A stretch of DNA of 64,000 nt from Ga0077555 sp041397775 (GTDB lineage Bacteria > Pseudomonadota > Alphaproteobacteria > Rhizobiales > Hyphomicrobiaceae), in the NCBI GenBank assembly GCA_041397775.1, contig JAWKWB010000005.1, forward strand, positions 372,001 to 436,000. Reading direction: 5' to 3'. This document shows positions 17,705-27,312 of this stretch, in pieces (the first letter of the stretch is position 1; every line of letters starts with the position of its first letter). A program made the position numbers and the translations under genes. Under the pieces are notes generated by a model that was given only the letters and a program-made list of their open reading frames with translations, was not told the DNA's origin and did no database searches.

Positions 17705-18293
17705 GTACGAAAACCGGACTGCAACACGCCCTCGATCTCCCGTTCCAGCACGCGACTGACATCGCGACACGTTCGCGTGCGAATGCCGCAATCCCGGGAA
17801 ACACGAGCAACGTCATGTTTATAATGTCGTATCCTTGAAATCCACGATCGAGGGCGCAATCGGTCGATTGCGGTATTCGCACGTCGATTTCGCGGCACGA
17901 CCACGACCCCAGCACGATAGGCGCGTTCTCCCTACCAGACGGTTGAGGGCCCTTCGCCTTGCCTCGCGGCATGGTGAATATTCTATTGATCCGCACACCA
18001 GCGCGACAAATCGCCAACCGAAATCCGGTTTCGAAACACGATCGTGCCGCAGCAGGACAGCGCCTGTTCCCTTTCGCGTCGACGAAGAAAATTTCCCGGA
18101 TCGATCAGTGATCTGCACAACATGCGCGCACCGCCCCGTCCGCCCTTGCGGCACGATCCCTGCTTGGGAAGGGCACGACCGGCAGACGATCATCTGAAAT
18201 AGAAGATCGCGCGTCGGGATCCCCGGGAGAGGGTACGGGATCGAATACCAAAAACCCAATTCGGAACCACTGCGTCGAAGGTCAAAAACTCAA
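17705..18293. other. Intergenic region upstream of the UXS-like gene
   Basis: About 590 bp with no convincing gene on either strand. Base use is more mixed than in flanking genes. The promoter of the plus-strand nucleotide-sugar gene must lie here. I could not single out a promoter or operator with confidence. Confidence 0.4.
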
Positions 18294-19301
18294 ATGCATG
18301 AGCACAAGACGATCCTGATCACCGGCGGGGCCGGTTTCGTCGGCTCCCATCTGGCCGACCGTCTGATCGAGGCCGGGCATCATGTCCTTTGCGTCGACAA
18401 TCTCTTCACGGGCGCAAAGCGCAATGTCGAGCACCTCATCGGCCATCCGCAATTCGAATTCATGCGGCACGACGTGACGATGCCGCTCTATGTCGAGGTC
18501 GACGAGATCTACAATCTCGCCTGCCCCGCCTCCCCGATCCATTACCAGCACGATCCCGTGCAGACGACGAAGACGTCCGTGCATGGCGCCATCAACATGC
18601 TGGGTCTGGCCAAGCGCCTGAAGTGCCGCATCCTGCAGGCCTCGACGTCCGAGGTCTACGGCGACCCCGCCATGCATCCCCAGCGCGAGGAATACTGGGG
18701 TAACGTCAACCCGATCGGGCCGCGCTCGTGCTACGACGAAGGCAAGCGCTGCGCCGAGACGCTGTTCTTCGACTACCACCGCCAGCACGGCCTCGACATC
18801 AAGGTCGCGCGCATCTTCAACACGTACGGCCCGCGCATGCACCCCAACGACGGCCGCGTCGTATCGAACTTCATCGTGCAGGCCCTGCGCAACGACCCGA
18901 TCACGATCTACGGCGACGGCAGCCAGACGCGCTCCTTCTGCTACGTCCACGATCTCGTCGAAGGCCTCATCCGCCTGATGGGAACGCCCAAGGGCGTCAC
19001 GGGTCCCATGAACCTCGGCAACCCCGGCGAGTTCACGATCCGCGAGTTGGCCGAGATCGTCATCGAGATGACGGGATCGCGCTCCGAACTCGATTATCGC
19101 GATCTTCCCAGGGACGATCCCAAGCAGCGCCGGCCCGACATTTCCTTCGCCCGCAAGCAGATCGACTGGCAGCCTTCGCTGCCCCTGCGCGAGGGCCTGC
19201 GCCACACCATCGACTACTTCGATGCCCTGCTCGCCGACCGCGAGCCCTCCGAGATTGCCGCATCGTCGAAGCGCAAGCTGCTCGACGCGACGGCCGCCTG
19301 A
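18294..19301 (+). CDS. UDP-glucuronate decarboxylase-like SDR (UXS family)
   Basis: The 335-residue extended short-chain dehydrogenase acts on nucleotide sugars. By family it most likely makes UDP-xylose from UDP-glucuronate with recycled NAD. The NAD-binding motif TGGAGFVGSHLADRL is at residues 10-24. The catalytic Ser/Tyr/Lys set is ASTSEVYGDP and SCYDEGKRCAE, and YDEGK is typical of UXS. RIFNTYGPRMHPNDGRVVSN and QTRSFCYVHDLVEG complete the signature. A strong intrinsic terminator follows. The product probably feeds surface polysaccharide with the convergent genes next door. Confidence 0.87.
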   Translation: MHEHKTILITGGAGFVGSHLADRLIEAGHHVLCVDNLFTGAKRNVEHLIGHPQFEFMRHDVTMPLYVEVDEIYNLACPASPIHYQHDPVQTTKTSVHGAINMLGLAKRLKCRILQASTSEVYGDPAMHPQREEYWGNVNPIGPRSCYDEGKRCAETLFFDYHRQHGLDIKVARIFNTYGPRMHPNDGRVVSNFIVQALRNDPITIYGDGSQTRSFCYVHDLVEGLIRLMGTPKGVTGPMNLGNPGEFTIRELAEIVIEMTGSRSELDYRDLPRDDPKQRRPDISFARKQIDWQPSLPLREGLRHTIDYFDALLADREPSEIAASSKRKLLDATAA

Positions 19302-19356
19302 TCATCCTGCCTTTTCTTCACGTTCACGACGACTCCACACTCCCAACTCCCGAAGC

Positions 19357-19389
19357 GGCGGCGTCACCAGACGTCGCCACCTTTTTTTT
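19357..19389 (+). terminator. Intrinsic terminator of the UXS-like gene
   Basis: GGCGGCGTC (19357-19365) pairs with GACGTCGCC (19370-19378) over a 4-base loop ACCA, with one G-U pair. It is followed by ACC and eight T. It lies 56 bp after the stop. Confidence 0.93.
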
Positions 19390-19446
19390 GCATTTTCGAT
19401 TTCAGCGGCAAGATTTGAAACGCGCGAAATCGGCGCCCGAAATACG

Positions 19447-19476
19447 AAAAGGGCGGCTGATGCCGTGGCACCGCCC
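19447..19476 (-). terminator. Intrinsic terminator of the cytidylyltransferase gene
   Basis: On the minus strand GGGCGG (19476-19471) pairs with CCGCCC (19456-19451), with an inner TGCC/GGCA pairing, and is followed by TTTT. It lies about 50 bp downstream of the stop at 19524. Together with the plus-strand terminator it separates the two convergent units. Confidence 0.8.
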
Positions 19477-19523
19477 GCCCATTTTTCAAGTCCGATCCCG
19501 ATGCGCTCGGGACGAGAGGCGTC

Positions 19524-20315
19524 TCAAGCCGTCAGCTTCTGCATCTCGATGTGCGAGCGCCAGGGCATCCGCCCGTGCTCCACCATGTCCTCGAAGAACT
19601 GCTTGTCCTTCAGCGTATCCATGGCCCGCCAGAACCCCTCGTGCTTGTAGGCCATGAGGAGATCCTTCTCGATCAGGCGCCGGAAAGGTTCCTCGACGAG
19701 CTCCTCCCCCTCCTGCATGTAGTCGTAGATCTCCGGCCTCAGGATGAAATAGCCGCCGTTGACCCACACATCCATGTCCTGGTTGGCGCGGATCGCGGTG
19801 ACGCGGCCGTCGCCGTCGATATCCGCGAAATGCAGGCTCAGCGCCGGTCGGACCGCCAGGAAGCACGCCAGTTTGTTGGAAGCCTTGAACTGCGCGATCA
19901 TGTCCGTCAGATCGACATCGGTCAGTCCGTCGGAATAGTTGGCGAGGAACATTTCCTCGTCCTTCACCTGGTCGCGCACGGCCCACAGGCGTTCGCCGAT
20001 GTTGCGCCAGATCCCCGTGTCGATCATGGCGATGCGCCAGTCCGCGGGCTGCGGCCCCAGCACCTCGACGGCGCCATCCGCACTGACCACGCAATCCGCA
20101 AAGGACTGCGGCTTGTAGTCGAGAAAGAACTCTTTGATCGTGTTCGCCTTGTAGCCGAGGCAGAGCACGAAGTCGTTGTGCCCGTGATGGCTGTAGTACT
20201 GCATGATGTGCCACAGGATGGGCTGATGCCCGACCGGGATCATCGGCTTGGGGATGCTCTCCGAGTACTCGCGGATGCGCGTGCCGAGCCCGCCGCAGAA
20301 CAGAACGACCTTCAT
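19524..20315 (-). CDS. rfbF: Glucose-1-phosphate cytidylyltransferase
   Basis: The 263-residue sugar nucleotidyltransferase makes CDP-glucose from glucose-1-phosphate and CTP, the entry to CDP-deoxysugars. The start is the ATG at 20315 (MKVVLFCGGLGTRIRE), whose GGLGTR is the nucleotide-binding signature, followed by SIPKPMIPVGHQPILWHIM. ANYSDGLTDVDLTD carries the metal-binding Asp. WVNGGYFILRPEI and the C-terminal EGFWRAMDTLKDKQ are typical of the cytidylyltransferase branch. The start overlaps the upstream methyltransferase stop by 4 bp (ATGA). The following CDP-glucose 4,6-dehydratase is not present here. Confidence 0.94.
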   Translation of the reverse strand: MKVVLFCGGLGTRIREYSESIPKPMIPVGHQPILWHIMQYYSHHGHNDFVLCLGYKANTIKEFFLDYKPQSFADCVVSADGAVEVLGPQPADWRIAMIDTGIWRNIGERLWAVRDQVKDEEMFLANYSDGLTDVDLTDMIAQFKASNKLACFLAVRPALSLHFADIDGDGRVTAIRANQDMDVWVNGGYFILRPEIYDYMQEGEELVEEPFRRLIEKDLLMAYKHEGFWRAMDTLKDKQFFEDMVEHGRMPWRSHIEMQKLTA

Positions 20316-21604
20316 GCCTGCATCTCCTTGGGATCGATCACGGCGACGGTTGGGACCGGCACGACGAACTTGGCGCCCCAGGCCGCCACATGCACCATCT
20401 GCGCGGTGATCTCGCGCTTCAGGTTCCACGGCAGGATCAGGATGTAGTCCGGCCTCGCCGCGTCGATCGCCTCCACGGATAGGATCGGAATGTGCATGCC
20501 CGGCGTGAAGCGGCCGTGCTTGTAGGGATTGCGATCAACCGTGAAATCGAGGAAATCGGTGCCGATGCCGCAATAGTTGAGCAGCGTGTTGCCCTTGCCG
20601 GGCGCACCGTAGCCGCACACCTTCTTGCCGGCGCGCTTGGCCTCGATCAGGAAGGCCAGCAGGTCGCGCTTGGTCCCCTTCACCTTGTCCGCGAAGCCGG
20701 CGTAGGTCGCCATGTCGCGAAGCCCCAGGCGCTCTTCCGCCGCCAACAGGTCGACGACCGCCTTGCTCGGCGTCTGTCCGGCCTCCGCGTGCGCCAGGTA
20801 GACGCGCAGCGACCCGCCGTGCGTCGGCAGATGCTCCACGTCGACCAGAACGAGACCGTGCCGCCGCGCCATCTCGTCGATCGTGAGCCCAGAGAAATAC
20901 GAGAAATGCTCGTGATAGATCGTATCGAACTGGCACTCGTCCATGAGGCGCACGAGATGCGGGAATTCGAGCGTCACGATGCCGTCGGGCTTCAGCAGCA
21001 GCTTGATGCCGCCGACGAAATCGTTGAGATCGGGCACCTGCGCCAGCACGTTGTTGCCGATGATGACATCGGCCATCCGCCCTTCCGCCGCGAGCGTCCG
21101 GGCGAGGTCCCGGCCGAAGAAATCGACGCGCGTGGCAACGCCTTTGTCGGTCGCCACCTTGGCCACGTTGGCTGCCGGCTCGACGCCCAGCACCGGCACC
21201 CCGAGCGGCAGGAAGTGCTGCAGCAGATAGCCGTCGTTGCTGGCGAGTTCGACCGCCAGGCTGTCCGCCCCCAGGCCCTGCCGCTTCACGATCATCTCGA
21301 CGTAGGCCTTGGCATGCGCCACCCAGCTCGTCGAGTAGGAGGAGAAATAGGCATACTCCGTGAAGATGTGATCGGGCTTCACGTATTCCTTGAGCTGGAC
21401 GAGCAGGCAATGCTCGCAGATCATGACGTGCAGGGGATAGTACGGCTCCATCTGATCGAGTTCGCTGCGCGCCAGGAAGCTCTCGCACAACGGCGACATG
21501 CCCAGGTCGACGAAGGTGTGGCGGACCGGCGCGCTGCACAGCCGGCACGTCATTCCCGAATGCCGGGCGCTACCCGCCAGGCTGCGATCCTCTTTCAAGC
21601 TCAT
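20312..21604 (-). CDS. Sugar C-methyltransferase-like protein (zinc-binding N domain, SAM domain, C-terminal domain)
   Basis: The 430-residue protein has the three-part layout of NDP-sugar C-3 methyltransferases such as TylC3/NovU. The N-terminal zinc-binding part has CRLC near residues 20-23 and CEHC near 62-65. The Rossmann SAM-binding domain has VELASNDGYLLQHF and GVEPAANVAKVA. The C-terminal domain has CGYGAPGKGNTLLNYCGIG and ILPWNL. It probably adds a branch methyl to a nucleotide-linked keto sugar. Coupling by a 4-bp overlap to glucose-1-phosphate cytidylyltransferase suggests that the sugar is CDP-linked. An alternative start is the ATG 51 bp further in. Confidence 0.87.
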   Translation of the reverse strand: MSLKEDRSLAGSARHSGMTCRLCSAPVRHTFVDLGMSPLCESFLARSELDQMEPYYPLHVMICEHCLLVQLKEYVKPDHIFTEYAYFSSYSTSWVAHAKAYVEMIVKRQGLGADSLAVELASNDGYLLQHFLPLGVPVLGVEPAANVAKVATDKGVATRVDFFGRDLARTLAAEGRMADVIIGNNVLAQVPDLNDFVGGIKLLLKPDGIVTLEFPHLVRLMDECQFDTIYHEHFSYFSGLTIDEMARRHGLVLVDVEHLPTHGGSLRVYLAHAEAGQTPSKAVVDLLAAEERLGLRDMATYAGFADKVKGTKRDLLAFLIEAKRAGKKVCGYGAPGKGNTLLNYCGIGTDFLDFTVDRNPYKHGRFTPGMHIPILSVEAIDAARPDYILILPWNLKREITAQMVHVAAWGAKFVVPVPTVAVIDPKEMQA

Positions 21605-21707
21605 CTAAATGAAACTCCGGGCAACGCGGCACGAACCGCAATGGCCGGCATTTTAGGAAATTTCTCGAAATTATCACGTGACGGCCGGTTAATTCCTTAA
21701 TCGATGA

Positions 21708-22490
21708 TTAAGACGAACCCGGAATTCGAGAAATGACGGCTTCCACCATCCGGGCGACATGGCCGGCGACCTCGTCTTCCGCATCGCGATGCGGTGCATG
21801 CCCGCAATCCGGCAGCACGACGCGTGTTACGGGCCCGCGCGACGCAGCCGCGATCGTATCGATCTGGGCCAGTGTGCCGTATTCGTCATTCTCGCCCTGA
21901 ATAAGGACGATCGGGACTTCCAGATGCGCACATTCCTCGGCCAACGACCAATCCGCAAAACGGGGATCGAGCCAGATATTCGCCCACCCGAGAAACGCAT
22001 CGTCGACGTGGGCGTGATGACGGGAAAGTCGCGCTCTCAGATCCGTCGTCTCGTAGACCGTCTTGATGGCCCGGATCGACTCCGTGCTGATGGGTTCCAC
22101 GAGGACGTGCGGCGCCATCAGGATCGCGCCCGCGATGCGGCCCGGATTGGAGGCCGCATGAATGAGCGCGATCGATGCACCATCGGAATGTCCAACCAGA
22201 ACGGCTCGCTCGATCCCTGCCTGGTCGAGAAGCTCCGGCAGGACTTCATGGGCCTCCCGGTGCATGAAATCGATGTCGCGCGGTCCATCCAGGGAATCGG
22301 ATTTCCCGTAGCCGCGACGCGAATAGAGGAGGACCGGGGCCCCCGTGCGCCGCGCCAGCTTGTCGGGAAAATCCCGCCACAGCGACACCGACCCGAGCCC
22401 TTCGTGCAGAAGCACCAGCCACGGCTTGGCCGGATCACCGGGGATCGTGCGCACTTCCAGGCGGCAGCCATCGATGGACAGGTAGGACAT
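21708..22490 (-). CDS. Alpha/beta hydrolase at the end of the Liv operon
   Basis: This 260-residue alpha/beta hydrolase starts at the ATG at 22490 (MSYLSIDGCRLEVRT). The HEGLGS oxyanion region, the nucleophile elbow VLVGHSDGAS with catalytic Ser, the acid region LIQGENDEYGT and the catalytic His in PDCGHAPHRD are all present. It is cytoplasmic. Ten bp separate it from livF, so it belongs to the same transcript. It may cleave an imported ester, amide or lactone, but the substrate is unknown. Confidence 0.87.
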   Translation of the reverse strand: MSYLSIDGCRLEVRTIPGDPAKPWLVLLHEGLGSVSLWRDFPDKLARRTGAPVLLYSRRGYGKSDSLDGPRDIDFMHREAHEVLPELLDQAGIERAVLVGHSDGASIALIHAASNPGRIAGAILMAPHVLVEPISTESIRAIKTVYETTDLRARLSRHHAHVDDAFLGWANIWLDPRFADWSLAEECAHLEVPIVLIQGENDEYGTLAQIDTIAAASRGPVTRVVLPDCGHAPHRDAEDEVAGHVARMVEAVISRIPGSS

Positions 22491-22500
22491 GGGCGAGGGC

Positions 22501-23210
<710 letters not shown>

Positions 23211-23214
<4 letters not shown>

Positions 23215-23972
23215 GCGTGCCCCCCCAGATAGGCCTGCTGCACTTTCGGGCTCGCGCGCACGTCTTCGGGCCGGCCGCTCTCGAGCACACCGCCCTCCAC
23301 GAGCACGGTCAGGCGATCCGCCACGGCGAAGACGAAATCCATGTCGTGCTCGATGAGCAGGATCGCGTGCTCGCCGGACAGGGTGCGCAGAAGTGCTGCG
23401 ATGCGCTCGCCCTCCTCCGGCCCCATGCCGGCCAGCGGCTCGTCGAGCAGGAGCACGCTCGGCGCACTGGCGAGCGTCATGGCGATTTCGAGCTGCCGTT
23501 GCTGGCCGTGCGCCAGCGTTCCCGCGATCCGCTTGTGCCCGTCGGGCAGTCCGGCCTTCTCCAGGGCGGCAATGGCGCGTTCCTTCAGTTCCGGCGCTCC
23601 GCGCGGCCCTCCGAGCAAACGTGACGCCGGCAGCGCGACGGCCTGCACGGCGAGCCGCACGTTTTCCAGAACCGACAGCGACTTGAAAATGTCGGTGCGC
23701 TGGAACGAACGCGCCAGACCGAGGTGCGCACGAGCATGAACGGGCTCTGCCGTGATGTCGCGGCCTTGCAGCAGGATGCGCCCCGCCGTCGGGCGGATCT
23801 CGCCCGCCAGTAGATTGACGAAGGTCGACTTTCCCGCACCGTTCGGCCCGATGATGGCGTGCAACTCGCCCCGCTCGAGCGTCAGCGAGACCTCGCGCAC
23901 CGCGGCCAATCCGCCGAAGGATCGCGACAATCCCCGCGTCTCCAGCAACACCTCGCGCGCCGGCTTATCCAT
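23211..23972 (-). CDS. livG: Branched-chain-type ABC transporter ATP-binding protein LivG
   Basis: The 253-residue partner ATPase has Walker A GPNGAGKSTFVNLLAG, signature LAHGQQRQLEIAMTLA, Walker B VLLLDEPLAGMGP, and switch His in LIEHDMDFVF. The start is the ATG at 23972, which overlaps the livM stop by 8 bp. The longer frame begins deeper in livM. LSFGQQ-type signatures with H in place of F are common in LivG. Confidence 0.93.
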
Positions 23973-25002
23973 TGCTGCGCTCCGTCTCGTCGGCGCGCGC
24001 GTCGTCACCCTCCCCGAAATCCTCCATGCGTGAAGTCCGCCGGAAGAGCCCCGTCAGGCCCTCCCGCAACACCAGCACGGCTGCAAGCACGATCAGCCCT
24101 TCGACCAGGAGCTTGCTTTCGGTGAACTGCTGCGCCACCTCGCCCAGCGCCGTGAAGGCGAGCGCGCCCACGACCGGCCCGGCAAGGGACCCCAGGCCGC
24201 CCAGCAGGATGTAGAGCAGCGCCTCTGCCGACTTGTGCCATCCCACGATTTCGGGGTTCACGAAGCCTGAATGCAGGGCCCACATGTGTCCCGCAGCTCC
24301 CGCCAGCGTGCCCGCGATCACGAATGCTGCGAGCTTGTAGCGATACGTCGCAAAGCCGAGCGCCAGCATGCGGTGCTCGTTGACGCGGATGCCCTCGAGG
24401 ACCCGGCCGAACAGCGAGCGCAGCAGCAGCGCCAGCAGCAGGTACGTCACGACGAGTTGCCCGAGCGCCACGTAGTAGGCCGGCCAGCTTCGCTTCGATC
24501 GCGGCAGGCTCGTGGGATCGAACGTCAGCCCTGCCACCGACAGCAGGGGCTTGGCGAGGTAGGCGCCGTCCGTGCCCCCGCCGAGCTTGGTGTCGTGGAA
24601 GACGAAGAAGATCATCTGGCCGAAGGCCAGCGTCACCATCAGGAAGAAGAAGCCGCGCGCGCGCAGCGACAGCGCCCCGACGACGAGCGCGGCAAGCCCA
24701 GCCGACAGCATCGCCACCGGCAGCGTGATCCAGATCGGCTGGGCCGCCCCCTCGGGCGACACGAGATAGACCATGTAGGCCGCCAGCCCATAGAACGCCC
24801 CGTGTCCGAGACTCACGAGCCCCGTCGCGCCAACGAGCAGGTGCAGGCTGAGCGCCAGCATGGCGCCGATCATGGCCGTCGTGATCAGCCCGACATAGAA
24901 GGACGCGACGAAATAGGGCAAGGCCGCCAACACGACCACGCCGGCCAGCAGCCCCAGCGCACCACGCCAGTCGGTGGGGAGCATGCGATGCGGCGCGCTC
25001 AT
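23965..25002 (-). CDS. livM: Branched-chain-type ABC transporter permease LivM
   Basis: The 345-residue inner-membrane permease has about nine hydrophobic helices. It starts at the ATG at 25002, which overlaps the livH stop (ATGA). LivM landmarks are visible: GLVSLGHGAFYGLAAYM, RARGFFFLMVTLAFGQM, GIRVNEHRMLALGF (the cytoplasmic EAA-like loop touching the ATPases) and YILLGGLGSLAGPVVGA. The C terminus is an acidic tail. Confidence 0.93.
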   Translation of the reverse strand: MSAPHRMLPTDWRGALGLLAGVVVLAALPYFVASFYVGLITTAMIGAMLALSLHLLVGATGLVSLGHGAFYGLAAYMVYLVSPEGAAQPIWITLPVAMLSAGLAALVVGALSLRARGFFFLMVTLAFGQMIFFVFHDTKLGGGTDGAYLAKPLLSVAGLTFDPTSLPRSKRSWPAYYVALGQLVVTYLLLALLLRSLFGRVLEGIRVNEHRMLALGFATYRYKLAAFVIAGTLAGAAGHMWALHSGFVNPEIVGWHKSAEALLYILLGGLGSLAGPVVGALAFTALGEVAQQFTESKLLVEGLIVLAAVLVLREGLTGLFRRTSRMEDFGEGDDARADETERSNG

Positions 25003-25904
25003 GGCCGTTGTCCAAAGAGGCCCGTCGGCCGCCACAACAGCACCGCGACCATCAGCACGTAGACCGCCATCGCCGCCAGGGCCGCCACCGCATTGCCGAG
25101 CGCAGTGCCCTGGAAGGAAGGGCCGTAGGCCTTGCCGAGCGTATCGATGAGGCCGATCAGCAGGGCCGACCAGAACGCCCCGGTGACGGAGCCGAGCCCG
25201 CCGATCACGACCACGACGAAGGAGATGATCAGCAGGCCGTCGCCCATGTTGGGATAGACCGAGGTCAACGGTGCGGCCAGCGCCCCCGCTACTGTCGCCA
25301 GGGCCGTGCCCACCGCGAACACCGCCAGATGCACGCGCGCGGCATCGATGCCCAGGATGTTGACGATCTCCGGTTTCTCCGCGGCCGCCCGCACGATCGC
25401 GCCCATGCGCGTCCGCTCGATCCACCAGAACAGACCGCCCGCGAGCGCCAGGCACACGGCGATGACCAGGAAACGATAGGCCGAATAACTGAAGCCGGCC
25501 GTGATCGGGATCGAGAAGTCGAGGATCGCGGGCACCGGCACCGCGTGGAAATCGTTGCCGATGAACAGCGCCCGCGCTTCCTCGAAGATCAGGATGAGCG
25601 CAAACGTCAGCAACACCTGATCGAGGTGCTCACGCGCATAGAAATACCGGAACAACACACGCTCGAGCACGGCCCCCAGCAGCAATCCGCCGAGCATCGC
25701 CACCGGCAACCCCAGCCATAGCGATCCGGTTGCCTTCACGACCACGAAGGCCGCATAGGCGCCGATCATGAAGAGCGATCCGTGCGCCAGGTTGATGACA
25801 CCCAGAACACCGAAGATGAGTGTCAAGCCACTGGCGATCAGGAACAACAGCAATCCATACTGGAAGCCGTTGAGCAACTGCGCGACGAACCCGGCAAAGT
25901 GCAT
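24999..25904 (-). CDS. livH: Branched-chain-type ABC transporter permease LivH
   Basis: The 301-residue permease pairs with LivM. It starts at the ATG at 25904 (MHFAGFVAQLLNGFQYGLLL). Typical LivH segments are LIFGVLGVINLAHGSLFMIG, RAAAEKPEIVNILGID (loop contacting the ATPases) and VVVIGGLGSVTGAFWSALLI. It lies 77 bp after the substrate-binding protein. Confidence 0.93.
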   Translation of the reverse strand: MHFAGFVAQLLNGFQYGLLLFLIASGLTLIFGVLGVINLAHGSLFMIGAYAAFVVVKATGSLWLGLPVAMLGGLLLGAVLERVLFRYFYAREHLDQVLLTFALILIFEEARALFIGNDFHAVPVPAILDFSIPITAGFSYSAYRFLVIAVCLALAGGLFWWIERTRMGAIVRAAAEKPEIVNILGIDAARVHLAVFAVGTALATVAGALAAPLTSVYPNMGDGLLIISFVVVVIGGLGSVTGAFWSALLIGLIDTLGKAYGPSFQGTALGNAVAALAAMAVYVLMVAVLLWRPTGLFGQRP

Positions 25905-25981
25905 TTCGACCTTGGTCTTGCCATGGGCTGCGAGGCACGCCGGCAGCAGCGCGCGCCCCGCATCTTCGGTTCTTCGGCGGA

Positions 25982-27178
25982 TCAGCCGAGCTTGCACCCC
26001 GTGCCGGGGTCGGCGAGGTTTTCGGCGGCGATGCCGATCACCTTGTTCTGCCCCTTCTCGGCGCGGCGCAGGTAGATGTTGTGCACCACCTCCTGCGACG
26101 GCGACATCGAGACCGCGCCGCGCGGGCTGTCGATCTTGGCAGCGCGCATGGCCTTGTAGAGATTGGCCTCGTTGTCGATCTCGCCCTTGACCGCTTCGAG
26201 CCCGATGGCGAGAAGCTGCGCCGCGTCGTAGCCCTGCACGGCATAGACGTCGGCCTCGCGGGCGAACTTGTCCTTGAAGGCCTTGCGGAAGGCGATGTTC
26301 TTCGGGTTGTCGATGCCGTCGCCGTAGTGCAGCGCCGTTTCGATGCCTTCGGCCGCAGCGCCCTGCGCGGCCAGAACGCCCTCGGTCAGGAAGCCCGAGC
26401 CGCACAGCGGCACCTTGATGCCGGCAGCCTTGTACTCCTTGACGAACTGCACCGCGCCACCGCCCGCGAAGAACGAGCCGACATACTCCACGCCCAGGTC
26501 CGCGATCTGCGCCAGAAGCGGCTGGAAGTTCGTCTCGGGGAACTTGAGCGTCAGGTTCTTCACGACCTGGCCGCCGTGCTTTTCCAGACCCTCCTTGAAG
26601 CCCACGCCGGCTTCCGCGCCCGCCGCATAATCCCACGTGATCCAGGCCGCCTTCTTCACGCCGCGCTTGCCGAGCGCCAGGCCCATGCCGTGCGCGGGCT
26701 GCCAATTCGAGAACGAGGTGCGGAACACGTTCTTGGCGCACAGCGCCCGCGTCACCGCATTGGCGCCCGCGTTGGGGATGATGGTCAGCGTGCCCGTCTC
26801 GCGCACCACTTTGTGGATGCCCATCTGCACGCCCGAATGCACGGTGCCGATGAGCACGTCCACGTTGTCCCGCTTGGTCAGGCGCTGCGCGTTTTCCTGC
26901 GCCTTGTCGGGCTTGGATTCATCGTCGAGCTTCACGATCTCCACGGCGCGGCCGCCGAGCTTGCCGCCCTTCTCCGCAATCAGCAGTTCGACCGCCGACG
27001 TGATGTTCTCGCCGAGCTTGGCGTACGTCCCCGAATAGGGCAGCATCAGGCCGACCTTGAGCGGCGCCGCCTTCGCGATCGCCCAGCCGGTCGGAATGGT
27101 CATGGCAGCAGCAGAGGCAGCGCCCGCCCCCACGAGCAGCTCGCGGCGCGACAGGGCGCGCCCCTTGTTCTTGGACAT
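25982..27178 (-). CDS. Liv-type ABC transporter substrate-binding protein
   Basis: This 398-residue exported binding protein starts at the ATG at 27178. A Tat-type signal is likely: ALSRRELLVGAGAASAAAM has the twin Arg followed by a hydrophobic stretch, with cleavage near AIAKA. The Leu/Ile/Val-binding-protein fold follows: VGLMLPYSGTYAKLGENI, then VLIGTVHSGVQMGI and AGINVPLC-like AGIKVPLCGSG. It sets the specificity of the importer. Aromatic acids are an appealing guess given paa and CoA genes nearby, but this is inference only. It is the first gene of the SBP-livH-livM-livG-livF-hydrolase operon. Confidence 0.92.
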   Translation of the reverse strand: MSKNKGRALSRRELLVGAGAASAAAMTIPTGWAIAKAAPLKVGLMLPYSGTYAKLGENITSAVELLIAEKGGKLGGRAVEIVKLDDESKPDKAQENAQRLTKRDNVDVLIGTVHSGVQMGIHKVVRETGTLTIIPNAGANAVTRALCAKNVFRTSFSNWQPAHGMGLALGKRGVKKAAWITWDYAAGAEAGVGFKEGLEKHGGQVVKNLTLKFPETNFQPLLAQIADLGVEYVGSFFAGGGAVQFVKEYKAAGIKVPLCGSGFLTEGVLAAQGAAAEGIETALHYGDGIDNPKNIAFRKAFKDKFAREADVYAVQGYDAAQLLAIGLEAVKGEIDNEANLYKAMRAAKIDSPRGAVSMSPSQEVVHNIYLRRAEKGQNKVIGIAAENLADPGTGCKLG

Positions 27179-27312
27179 GGTTTCCCTCCCTCGGGGCCCG
27201 CTGTGGCGGCATCCTGCCTGCGGGGCATTTTCGATGGACCGCACTATAGCGGGAAATTCCCCGATGTCCTGCTTGACTTTAGAGGCGGCAGGCCCGCTTC
27301 CCCCTCCCCTCG

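Noticed and set aside
18720..19657. Long alternate-frame translation inside the UXS-like gene
   Set aside because: It is an Arg/Pro-rich shadow frame typical of high-GC coding DNA. The SDR frame has all catalytic motifs.
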